From the NCBI RefSeq assembly GCF_019399895.1, contig NC_091867.1:8011501-8075500 (forward strand): a DNA stretch of 64,000 bases, read 5' to 3'. A model generated the notes under the pieces. It saw only the letters and a list, made by a program, of their open reading frames with translations. It searched no databases and was not told where the DNA came from. Origin of the DNA: Cardiocondyla obscurior. Taxonomy: Eukaryota > Arthropoda > Insecta > Hymenoptera > Formicidae. The stretch's first letter is position 1. Each line of letters starts with the position of its first letter. The position numbers and the translations under genes were made by a program. Of the stretch, positions 40,001 to 50,664 are shown one piece after another.

Positions 40001-41330
40001 AGAAACGTAACTCACTTTAGAATGTTGTTATGGAATTTGTCTGGAAATATTTCTTCTTGAGTCATCGTCGAGCTCCCAGACGTCCCGTATTTTATTATAG
40101 TTAATAAAGCCGTGTCGCACGTTTTTGCGACGTTTTAACGTTATTTTAAAATCCAACTGATAATAACACAATCTCACAGCGACAATAATTATTCGTTCAC
40201 CGTAACTATAAATTTCGTCAGAAACGTAAACGGTTCACGTGTTTGGAATTGTACCGTGATAATCTTTTCCACTTCAGCATTAATCTAAATCTATCTCTTT
40301 CGATATAATAATTGTACTTTAAATCGATAAAAAAAGGAAACGGAGGGAATATCGTTGCTGTATCGTCAATTGAGATGCGTAATCTGATATTTTTATCGAT
40401 CGGAGACAATTAAAAAATTTGCAATTCATCCACTTTTATCAATCAAGTTTTTACTACATTTTTACAGCCTAGCCCAAGTAGTCAAGGTAGTCGTTTTCCT
40501 GCCGGTCCTCTTCACTCTCGGTTTGGCGTACTACGTCCCGATCAGCGTCCTGTGGCCGGCGATACGTTCGAGAGTCGCGGCGAAAAGCGTGGCGCAGCAA
40601 CGATTTTATGAAAGTTTACTTCGGTTATGTGGTGTAATGGGCACCAGTGAGCATGTCGCGATTATGATCACTCGATGGCACGAATGTTGAATGTAATTAC
40701 CAGGAAGTAACTCGTCCTTGTCCCTCTTTCCCGTAGCGCTCTCGGCCATCGCTGTGCCCCAAATGGTACCCTTGCTGGGCCTGTTCTCCGCCTTGGGCAT
40801 GTCGACCATCATGCTGCTCATACTCATACTAATCGAGACGTCGACAAAGTGGGCGGAAGCCACGAGGACGATGCTCGCGAAGAACATCGCTATTTTCGTC
40901 GTGTGGCTGTTAATCTTGGTATACGGTTCTTAAAAATGGATGTGCAGAGAAAAAAAAAAGAAAGAAAGAGAGAGAAAATCGCGTTTCCTTTTAATTTGTA
41001 TAACTTTTCGAAATATATGTTTCCTTCAAGTTTTTAAAAAGTTCGCCTCGCGCCACGAGTTTATTAAAATAATTCCTCCGTGAAAAATACGAATTAGCTT
41101 CGAGATCCGTTTATCGACTCTCTTTTCCAATTTAATCGATCGTGAGATTATCAGGTACACATAAACACTGTTATTATTTATCTGACACAGCGAGTTTGTT
41201 TTAATACGCATTTAAATAATCTTTAGGTGATGCAATGTACACTTGTGTTACTTTACAGATTTTCGGGACGATAGAGAGCGTCTGGTCGATCGTTAGGGAA
41301 TACGGTGGTACGAGGCAGGAAGAATGCTGA
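37090..41330 (+). pseudogene. Decayed SLC36-type proton-coupled amino acid transporter, tandem paralogue
   Basis: The exons can be followed by alignment to the intact copy at 46724-50433: 37090-37197, 37436-37583, 37878-38085, 38692-39135, 40468-40646, 40737-40918 and 41259-41330 (TGA). The family signature is clear (YDPF, HLVKSAMGT in the first membrane helix with the conserved His, DFAETAQ, YVATSFQQ, LGLAYYVPISVLWP, LILIFGT). Lesions: one extra base at 38046 (the exon is 208 bases and the frame changes between FQAA and IYILYVATS); a TAG at 38980-38982 where relatives have a Glu- or Ser-type codon before Asn; a net +1 (or -2) shift within 39087-39093, after which the frame resumes at ACDTVIKNLP. 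The donor at 37584 (GTCATA) is also weak. Other borders are good, so loss seems recent. Assembly error in short homopolymers is possible for the shifts but does not explain the stop. Confidence 0.85.
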
Positions 41331-42859
41331 TTGATTACTTGTCAAATTACCCGCGAAAGAGACTGAAAATTACGATGCCACTTCCTGATAGTGTGACACA
41401 CTACGTTAAATAGCCTGATGTCACCCGTGGATGCGAAGAGTCACGCGGTAAGGCGATATTGCGATAAAAGATGAAGGACTCTCCAGAACGGCGCGGCGAA
41501 AGGATGAATATAAGAATTTTACAGCCGCTCTCTTTGATTGCACCTGCTTTCTACGCACTACGATTCGCGGGAAGAAATATCTGCTGCCTCGTTTATCATG
41601 AGATTACTTCAGCTTGCGTAATTACAAGGGTGGCACAGTTCAGCTTATTTTTTTGCGACCTCCTCGCTTCTAAATGTCAACGCGGCTAACGCCAATATCG
41701 ATACCGAGGACCCTTAATTTCCGTAAAGATTGGAATGTCGCAATTGCGAGACATTCCAGAAGGGAGAGAGAAAGAGAGAGAGAGAGAAAGAGAGAAAGAT
41801 AGATACCTTCAATTTCCCTCGACTGGCGTTTACGTAACTCATGCCGTTCGCAATGTGGAACAAGAGCTACAATGAGAAACTGCACCGCGGCGCAGCGCGG
41901 CCCAGAGAAGGTGGGAGATCGCCAGGGACCTTTTTACGAGAAGAGGAAAAGAGCTGGCGAGCACCGCTCGTCCTGTGAATGGAGGAAGATGAGGATAAGG
42001 TGAAAGGGAACGCGCGAGATACACACAGAGGCAGATCAAGCTGATCGCACAGTCGAATAGCCGACGTCCCTATGGATATACGAAACTCGACGGCGGTTAC
42101 TCGGCTAGTATACTTCAAGAGTCGGTGGTGTCGGACGATCTCTGATCCTAGTGGCCCGTTTCTCATCGATTCGCCGATCTCAAAGTGCCGTTAATCAATT
42201 AATCACGCGGTCGTCAACGCTCAGGCGGGGACAAATGCGGAATGGAATAAAGAAGCGGAAGCGACGCGGCAAAGATTACTGGAGGGAAATACGTGAAAGC
42301 GGAAAGCGATTCCATGGTCGATATTTGATTTCCGAACGTCGATTCTCCTCACCACTGAAACTATTGTCCATTCATGAAATCACAAACCTCGAGGTACACC
42401 ACGGAGAGAATCCAGATATTACTTTATAAATGCAGCTCCATTAAAAACATTTCGAACATCTCCCTGACCGCTTTGCATGCATCGTAATTCTGTACATTTA
42501 TTTATCGCGATAAAATTTTCAATTTAATTTATTTAACTTTACAACTGCCCCGATCACTGGATAATTTTTCTTACCCGCACCGAGACATTTAAATTCATGT
42601 AATTAAGAAAATAAAAATCAAATTATTGTTCTCTTTTTTTTTTATATCATGATTGAATCAATTAATCGCGCGCCCGGAAAATTATTTCGCCTAATATGCC
42701 AAGTACTTGATTACTTTCCGATATTAAACGTTAATTATACGATATTATTTTGAGCTATAATGGAAAACAAAGTCATCGGCTTCATACGCAGGCATGCGGC
42801 AAAGTAATGTCGAGTACATTACATGCTGTTACTATCTACTCCCTCTCTTGCCAGCGTCT
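41331..42859. other. Intergenic DNA between the transporter copies
   Basis: There is no supported gene. It contains a GA-rich microsatellite (about 41760-41800) next to an imperfect inverted repeat (41731-41758). Open frames on the minus strand at 41670-42166 are low-complexity shadows of the GA tract and neighbouring sequence. Confidence 0.55.
41731..41758. repeat. Imperfect inverted repeat, then GA-rich microsatellite
   Basis: TGGAATGTC and GACATTCCA flank GCAATTGC plus two bases, giving a 9-bp outer stem around a self-complementary core. A GA-rich run follows directly, to about 41800. Confidence 0.6.
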
Positions 42860-42885
42860 TCGCACAAGTGAGGAAGCTTGTGCGA
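42860..42885. promoter_or_regulatory. Inverted repeat in the proximal promoter of the intact transporter
   Basis: TCGCACAAG and CTTGTGCGA form a perfect 9-bp dyad with an 8-base spacer, 30 bases upstream of the TATA box. Its position suggests a dimeric factor site or a structural element; no known factor is assigned. Confidence 0.4.
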
Positions 42886-42895
42886 GGTAGTTACT

Positions 42896-42950
42896 CACGT
42901 GTACTGACTGACCGTATATATACCTGGCTAAGGCGAAGTCGCTCAGTCGT
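42896..42950 (+). promoter_or_regulatory. Core promoter of the intact transporter: E-box, TATA, TCAGT initiator
   Basis: TATATATA starts at 42915, and the arthropod initiator TCAGT at 42943-42947 places its A (42945) exactly 30 bases downstream, the standard spacing. A CACGTG E-box lies at 42896-42901. This predicts a focused start site at 42945. In other animals MiT/TFE factors bind CACGTG-type sites at lysosomal genes, including amino acid transporters; a link here is inference, and the flanks do not match the full CLEAR consensus. Confidence 0.65.
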
Positions 42951-43145
42951 GTGCGGTCTGTCACCGTTTCACGTTAATTTCGCTTGTTCCTCATTATAAT
43001 TATTGTTTTCCTTGCCCTCGGCGAAAGACCAGCGAGAAAAAAAAAATATATATGTATCGAATACATCGCGAAGTAACAGTTATTAATTTATTATCATACG
43101 TATATTCGACCACTTAGCGACCTCAAACGGACATCAATCATCCGG

Positions 43146-43262
43146 ATGACCACGGGCACTGATAAGTCTACCATCGTGAAAATAAACCCCCCTGATACCG
43201 CACCATTGTGGAAGCGCACCGGCAACACCTCGACGGAATTCAGGAATAACACCCACAGATGA
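43146..43262 (+). other. Alternative first coding exon of the transporter with a broken donor, or an upstream ORF
   Basis: About 200 bases below the predicted start site, an ATG opens a frame beginning MTTGTDKS and ending KRTGNTSTEFRNNTHR before TGA at 43260. Its end matches the coding start of the intact transporter (TGNPMTEFSS), and cutting after 43258 (CACAG) gives the same phase 2. The bases that follow are ATGAGT, one substitution away from the donor GTGAGT. A perfect donor, AA/GTAAGT, occurs at 43985. So this is either an alternative first coding exon that lost its donor, with the exon now running on to 43984 and leaving a 38-codon upstream ORF, or an error at one base. Confidence 0.6.
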
Positions 43263-46200
43263 GTTATCAGAGAAAATTTATATCGGAACCGCGTAATTCA
43301 ACATCGCGCGAATATTCGCCGTCACCGAAGTGAAATCTAATCGTCACCTTGCAACGCGAGCGTGCGAATTTTCAAATCGTATTGATTCAATATTATCGAG
43401 AGGCTTGAAACGTAATTTATCGTGAAATTTTATAAAATACGGTGACGATTGAAGAAGGATCCATCCGGCTATCGATCCCTTTTTGCAATTACAAATTGCC
43501 GGGATCGCGATTGGTCCGGACTTATTTTTATCTGAAAATTTTCTAAGCCGCACTTGGCTAAATTTAATCCAGCGATAAGTTATTATCGTTATATTACACA
43601 AATATAGCCTTTGAGAAAGAAAGAGAGAAAAAAATTTAAAAAAAAAAGGCAGAAGGATACGAGACCTTGAATAGAGTTTACAGTTCTCGATCGAACGGAG
43701 CTCACGTGAGTGTTTCGTGCTCCGAAAGAGGGAAAGGAAAGTAAGAAAGGAAATAAAGAAAGAAAATAACATTTTTCGAGTAAATAAGAAACAATTCGCT
43801 AAGAATTTGAACCAGGATAATAAAGTATATAATGTAGAGCTAAACGAGAAAGCTGGAATTTTTATTTTACGCAAAATGACTATGTGAAGAAGGATTCGGT
43901 GTACGAGAAACGTCATTAAAGAAAGAAACAAACCTTCATTTAGAAATCAAGTACCTGTTCGCGTCCACATCTCAGAATTCAAAAGTAAGTATAATTTCAG
44001 CAGCTTAAATTATCTACACACACTAATATTCGTTCTTATAATCAATAGATGTTCTTAACTTACAAGCTTGGCTTGTTATGTAAGGATTATGTACCTACGC
44101 ACTCATTGTCACAGAAAACAATAAGTTCCCCTGATACATTGCGAGCAATGACTTTGAAATTCAAATATTTGCAACCTACATACAAAGTCATGAATAATAA
44201 TTTTTTTTTTTCTTTCAAATTTAAACAAATACTTCTCTGCCATAAATTATATAATAGAGCATTGTGATATATTTCTTAATTAATAATATAGTTTACGCAA
44301 AAACTATTTTTATACTTTATCTTAATATATTTACTACAAATTGTTAACTTAGTATTATGTTTTTTTTTTTTTTTTTTTTTTGGTACTTATTTGTCTCACA
44401 CTGCAATTTCATAACACATAGCTGAGATGTTAATTAGTCTCGAATCTCTAGTTGCCGGTCTTTTTTCTTGAAATATCACTTGAATATGTTACGTTAGAGT
44501 TGATAAGCTATCAACACACAAGCAACAAACGTAATAATTTAAATACCCTTTCTTATTTTTATTTAAAGGATTAATTTAACTTTTTCTTATTCACGCCGGC
44601 GTGCAATCATTTTTCTCGACAATTGTACGTGCATATTTGTTAAGAATCTTTATAGCATCTTTATGAGTAATTTTATACGATGAACGACTTTGTGTCCGAG
44701 TCGGAATGTATTGCGGAACAAAATTTTTGTAAAGCAAAATTTCGTAAAATAATTTAAAATACATTTTATGTCTGTAGTAAATTATTAAAATAATATCAAG
44801 CGTCGGATCACTTAATTCAGGTATATATTTTACAGGATCTTACAATATATTGTCGACAGTTAGTCTTTTTTGCGTAAATAATTCTAACTTGTGAAAGTTA
44901 GAAAGTTTCAATCATACTGTTCGATTTTTTTGCCATAAAAATAATATCCTTTGTAATGATAGGATGACTTGCAATCCGCTGGACAGATAATGTTGTCCAG
45001 TGTAGACGAATATTTAAAATAATAATTATTCAATAATCACTTATCGATTATAAAATATCATTTCATAACAAATGGTTACAATTCGTAGCAAATAAAAAAT
45101 TGAATTTACATAACGTCTAAAAGTGACAAAATATTTATATTATTTAATAAAATTCTTTCGAAATTGTGCGCTGCGAATAATAAGATCTGTGTCCACTTGA
45201 ATTCTCAGTCTTATCGATACGAAGCTTATCTGTAAGACTTCTGCGAAGTAATTTATCTCGGTAAAATCATTTTGTTGATTAATTTGTAAAGAAATATTAC
45301 GAGTAGCACAATGTGTTCACAATTTTTTTCACGTCATATCACGATATGACGCGTCGAAATGATTAAAAAGAAAGACGTTCTTTCTCTCCACTAAAGAAAC
45401 ATTTTAATTCTTTTACAAATTGCAATCGTAAACCGTTACTTTTTTTTTTTTTTTTTTAATCAGAATCACTCTTTACTCTTCGTGGAATATTTATGAGGTG
45501 CAATTTCAATTGAACGCGTCCTTCGCAACATTGAAATCTGTCACATATACGCTGCATGTACTCGTTTATACAATCAAGGATCTTTCGAGGACCCACATGT
45601 ATTCCGATTCGTTTATTATTACTGAACGAGATTGCGCGATGAATAATACAGTATAATTGAGTTTCTGCAATGCAAAGTCATTGTCCTGTCGCTTTTACGT
45701 GAAATGGCGAAAGGAGAGTCAAGAATCGGTCGCTATCGACCGGCTGCAATAATGAGCGCAAGGAGCCGTCTTACATAACTTTGACGTTTTTTTTTTTTTT
45801 CCTTTCTTTTATATCTCTCATTAATTTCCCACGTGAATCTCAGGTTGCCCGTCGGGTGGCAATCCACGAAGAATTTTCGTCATCGGAACCACGAAACTGC
45901 GCGCATGTTTTTATTAGCAAATTAACTTCGGAGAAACTTTTGAGAAAATTGGTCAAGGTGAAGTATCATATAATGCCCATTTGTCAGATGTGTATCGTAT
46001 ACATACGTATATGATAGATATGTAGGTTTTTTTTTTACGTAACTGGCTACCTGTGTCAATAAGTTTTGAGAAATTCCGATTCTTTCATGCATCCCTTTTC
46101 CCAGTCCTATTTTTCAAATTCAAATTTTGTTTTTTGTTATTTTCAATGAATACTGCATACATTTTAGTAGATCAACTACCGTATAAAAAAATGCACAATC

Positions 46201-46716
46201 GTTTACGGCAATGTATAATATATTTGTTCTTTCAATAATTTATCGTCTCGGTAATTCGCATCAGCATAAAAAAAAATCGCGGTCAGTGTTTGTTTAACTG
46301 ATTGCCATTTTATATTTACAATATGATACGGCAACGAGGAAGTTTTTCGTTTCAGCATGGATGATTCCGATAATGCTTATCTCATATGATGCGCTAGTAA
46401 TACATTTTATGTCTAAGATTATCAATTGTTCGACAGCTTAACATATCATGAATGAAAATTGAAAGACAAAACCGATAGGGATGTTAATGTTGCAATAAGT
46501 GTTTCGAATTATAATAATTTACTATAACAATGTCTTTTAGAGTTGTTGGCGTGCTAAGTTTTATTGAATTATTAATTCATTTATTTTTAATTCGGTAACG
46601 ATTAATTTATATTAATAAATGAGATAATAATTGCATGTAATACCCCGCTAAGATTTAATTAATGCTGTAATTTTTTTCTTTTAATTTATTTTATAATATT
46701 AATGTTTCTATAACAG
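43263..46716. other. 5' untranslated exon remainder and first intron of the transporter
   Basis: From 43263 to about 43984 this is probably untranslated exon, ending at a strong GTAAGT donor; the rest is intron up to the acceptor at 46716. The sequence is AT-rich, with a 22-base poly-T at about 44361 and a 20-base near-palindrome at 45332-45351. The 195-codon minus-strand frame at 43344-43931 is the complement of an A/G-rich stretch and is not credible. Confidence 0.5.
45332..45351. repeat. 20-base near-palindrome
   Basis: CGTCATATC, two bases, then GATATGACG: 9-bp perfect arms. It lies in the presumed first intron of the intact transporter and may be a dyad binding site. Confidence 0.55.
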
Positions 46717-46723
46717 GATCACC

Positions 46724-49700
46724 ATGGGTCGAGCGGAGAAAGAACAAACCGGTAACCCCATGACGGAATTCAGTAGCAGGTATTTGTGCTCCTAAATTAA
46801 TTACCGATGCTGCATTATTTGCACAGATGATTTAAGCGACGCGATAAATAAACTTGAAACTAGAATATAAATTTCGGTGAATCAATTGCAAGTAACCTTG
46901 TCGATACTGTCCATACGCGACAACTATGTTAAAGTCGTGCTGATAAAAATTAAATACGTGGATGACTGACAACGACATTTTTAATGAGCCTGGCGATAAA
47001 GATTCTAAAGCTATAAGAATCAATCGCAGACAACGCGACTTCTGTATACACAGCGTCTGAAAAAGTAATCGTTATCGATTAAGTATAATCATCGTGGAAT
47101 GCGATTGTATCGTACTTTACCCAGAGATAGGAAGCGCGTTGCATAAACTCGACCTTTTTTTCCCTGTAACTTAATTAACACGTCGAGTTTCAATTTTTAT
47201 TAACACCCTTAGTCAAAGTACGGTAAATACTGCGGCATCGAATAATACCGGCGGACGAAACATTTTTCCGACAATTGTAACAATTTGATCTTATCGTTTT
47301 CAGCACAATGATAGTTCCTAATATTGGCGAATATAAGGAAAAGGATGAGCTGTACGATCCATTTGAACATCGGGACAAGCGACATGCAACTTCGTAAGTT
47401 TCAAGTCTTTATCGACGCACTGAAAGTCACAAAGTATCGCAATAATTAAAAAACATTTTTTTTTTTTTTTTAACAACGAAACGGAACTATAAACAATTCT
47501 AAAACACTACGACCCGTTTCGGCAGGTAAGGCCAGTAATATAATTCCACATTTCGCGAATGTTTCAGAGATCTGGGTTCCTTGACGCATCTCCTAAAGTC
47601 CTCTTTAGGAACGGGAATTCTGGCCATGCCGCACGCGATAAAAAACGGAGGGTTGCTCTTCGGCGGGATCGGTACAATTATAATCGGTATGATCTGCTCT
47701 CATTGCGTGCACATACTGGTACGCACGTCTCACGTGCTTTGTAGGCGTACTAAAACGCCACAGATGTCCTACGCCGAGACAGCGTACGCAGCCTTTCTCT
47801 GTGGACCAAAGTCAGTCAGGCCTTGGGCCAAAGCCAGCAAGATATTCGTGAACATTGCTCTGTGCGGGACGTACGTAGGCGGCACGTGTGTCTACGTCGT
47901 CTTTGTTGCTACGTCTATTCAAAAGGTACGTACGTACCTTGCATTATTCATGACGGCAAATCTACTTATCTAAGTTAATTGCAAGACACGCTTGATACGA
48001 TAAGCGCAACTTGTCAATGCATTTTGTTTTTTTATTTTTTTTTTTTCTTCTTCTCATTCCGTTGTAATTGTTTTCCAAGAGAAATTACATTCCGAGCAAT
48101 AACAAGAAGATAAGTTTGATAATGTAGGAATTATTATGTAGCTCGTTGGATATTTCACAAATAACATATTATTATCAATAAGTTCTTATCGATTTAACCA
48201 TTGTTATAAAATTCTTTCTTCCTTACTCGTAGTAATTACTGATTAACCGCGTCGCAAATACAATTTAGAATCATTATCTAATTTATTATCCGTCTAATAT
48301 TATTTTCTCTTCTAGGTCGCTACATATTACATCGATAGGCCATTGGATATACAATTGTGCATACTCTCGCTGATCCCGGCGTTGATATTACTCGGCCAGG
48401 TGCGCGACCTGAAATATTTGGTGCCGTTCTCGATGCTGGCGAACATCTTTATGATGACCGGCTTTGCGATCACGCTATACTTCATTTTCAAAAGCGAACA
48501 GCTGCTGACGTTCGAGAACAACAAATTGTTTGCTGAGGTGGACCAGCTTCCTCGTTTCTTCGCGACTGTGATATTTGCCATTGAAGGCATCGGCGTCGTA
48601 AGTTTCAATTAATTGGGCAATTAGCCTCTTTAGTATTCTCGACCGCTCTTTGAACCTGATATATAACTGCCGTCGCAGGTGATGCCGGTGTCGAACAACA
48701 TGAAAACGCCGCACCACTTTCTAGGATGCCCTGGTGTGCTCAACATCACGATGTCGATAGTTGTGTTCCTGTATGCCATGATGGGGGTGTGCGGTTATCT
48801 CGCGTTCGGTGAACAGTCTCAAGGCAGCGTCACGTTTAATTTGCCAGACGATGACCCGTAAGCGCGGGCCCTTACTTCGATACATATATTATTTCAAGGG
48901 GTGCATTACAGCCTAACGAGAGGTATTGTTTCAGTGCCGCCCAAGTGGTGAAGATCTTCATCGCCGCGGCCGTTCTCTTCACTTACGGTCTGCAGCTCTT
49001 CGTGCCGCTCGAGATCATGTGGACTGGCTTGAATTCCATGAATTTGTTCAGCCACAAATACGCAGCCGTCGCCGAGACGCTAATGAGGGTGTTCGTAGTT
49101 ATGATATCAGGTAAAGTGCATTGTATCATTTATGTACGGTAGTTTTAATCATTGTTCTATAATTAAATCTTCACGGATGTAAATAGAAGAGCATTTTCCA
49201 TTTCGCGTATAAACAAATAATTAAAGCGACGATAAAATTCCTCGACGGTAAAACCGCTATTGAAGAGATACTTTTTTATACACGAATAAACCGGTTTCAT
49301 GCGTAGGCGCTTCTTTACGTTATTGAAAAGAATAAAATATCCGTTTGGTGGCTCGTATGTATCCTCCTCCGTGTCTGTAAATGGATTTTTGGAAAGAATC
49401 TAGTCTTAAAAAATATTAGAAAAAAAAAATAAATAAAAAGCAAACATAATTTCGTATTCTGAATCAGTTTTATAGAATTTTTTGCGCTATAAATCTTCGC
49501 TTTTTTTTCTTTTTTTCTTTTTTTATCGAGTCCTTGACAATTTAAAACGCAAATTAAAGGTTCGCAAATTTACACGGAAAAGTAATATAATTAATATCAC
49601 AAACAGATTTTACATTTTTTTTTTTCAAAATGCTGCGTTGTATAAGAATCGTCTATCGCGATCTCAGTGATGAGTCTAACGAAACGGTTAGATAGTCACC

Positions 49701-50433
49701 GAATACTCGAAGAGACAGTGTGTTTTTCACATCGACGTGCTTTAAAAAGTTAACACAGCTTTCCCGTAACCTTTTCCGGCTGCGTTTTTACGACGATGAC
49801 TCACGCAGTCTTGACAGAGAAAAGGTCGGGTCGGAGACCCGATCGGCGGGTTCATTGAGTGATCGGTGTCACCCACTTATCTCACGCGCGTGTATGCGTG
49901 ACGCGCCTTTTTATCGCGGAAAAAGAAAAGGAATTGTCTGTGTAGCCATCTGCTGCAATTCGAATTGCAGTTTATTCAGTATATCTTTCATATATTTGTA
50001 TAAAGGTAAAAGATAATAAAAATGCCGTGCTTGTAGCGATACTATTTGATGAAAATTACGATGCACGCCGCGTGTTTGTCGAGTTCGAATGTAAGCTTTG
50101 ATTTAATCATATTAAAGCGATTGACGTATTTGTGATATATTGTAATTTTATATATATATTTTTTTTCTGTTTCTTACAGTGGTCATGGCGATAGTAGTGC
50201 CCAATTTGGACGCAATTATTTCTCTAGTCGGTGCAATATTCTTTTCTATTCTTGGTATTAGTATTCCAGCCGTTGTCGAGACAATTTCATGTTGGGAAAG
50301 CCATTTAGGCGCATTGAAATGGCGGCTGTGGAAAAACTCTTTGTTACTTGTATTCTCGATGTTAGCGTTAATATTCGGCACTTGGATCTCAATAAGCGAC
50401 ATAATCGAATCTAAGGAAAAACAAAATTCATAA
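46724..50433 (+). CDS. SLC36-like proton-coupled amino acid transporter (intact copy)
   Basis: The exons are 46724-46779 (ATG in ACCATGG), 47304-47393, 47568-47925, 48316-48597, 48679-48857, 48935-49110 and 50180-50433. All have canonical borders and consistent phase, giving 464 residues, the usual size of the family. Residues 1-48 are soluble and acidic; an Aa_trans-type body follows with about eleven membrane helices. Landmarks are LTHLLKSSLGTGILAMP in helix 1 (His56 aligns with the His known as proton-linked in mammalian PAT1), SYAETAYAAF, FVATSIQKV, GVVMPVSNN, NLPDDDP and VVPNLDAIISLVGA. The family moves small amino acids with protons across plasma or lysosomal membranes. Insect relatives include pathetic and CG1139; I do not assign orthology. 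It lies 5.4 kb downstream of the decayed copy on the same strand and shares most of its intron positions. Confidence 0.93.
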
Positions 50434-50658
50434 GAAAATCAAGAAAAAAAAGTGAATAATATTCATGTTTTATTTGCCGCTTCGTCTAAACGCTTTATGT
50501 ATTTGGAACTCCAGTGTCGACGAGAAATGCAACAAAGTTTTTAATGAAACAACTTCTTAGAGCAGTACTCATGTACATACATTCTCGTGATTTGCGTTCA
50601 TATTTGACTCGTGGATCTCAATAATTTTTTTTAAATATAATGAACTATTGTAATTAAT

Positions 50659-50664
50659 AATAAA
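50659..50664 (+). terminator. Candidate polyadenylation signal of the intact transporter
   Basis: AATAAA lies about 226 bases past the stop codon in an AT-rich 3' flank, a normal distance for an insect mRNA. Confidence 0.45.

Noticed and set aside
43344..43931. 195-codon hydrophobic frame on the minus strand that looks membrane-like
   Set aside because: It is the complement of an A/G-rich stretch, which automatically yields Phe/Leu/Ser-rich peptides; it overlaps the presumed 5' leader of the transporter.
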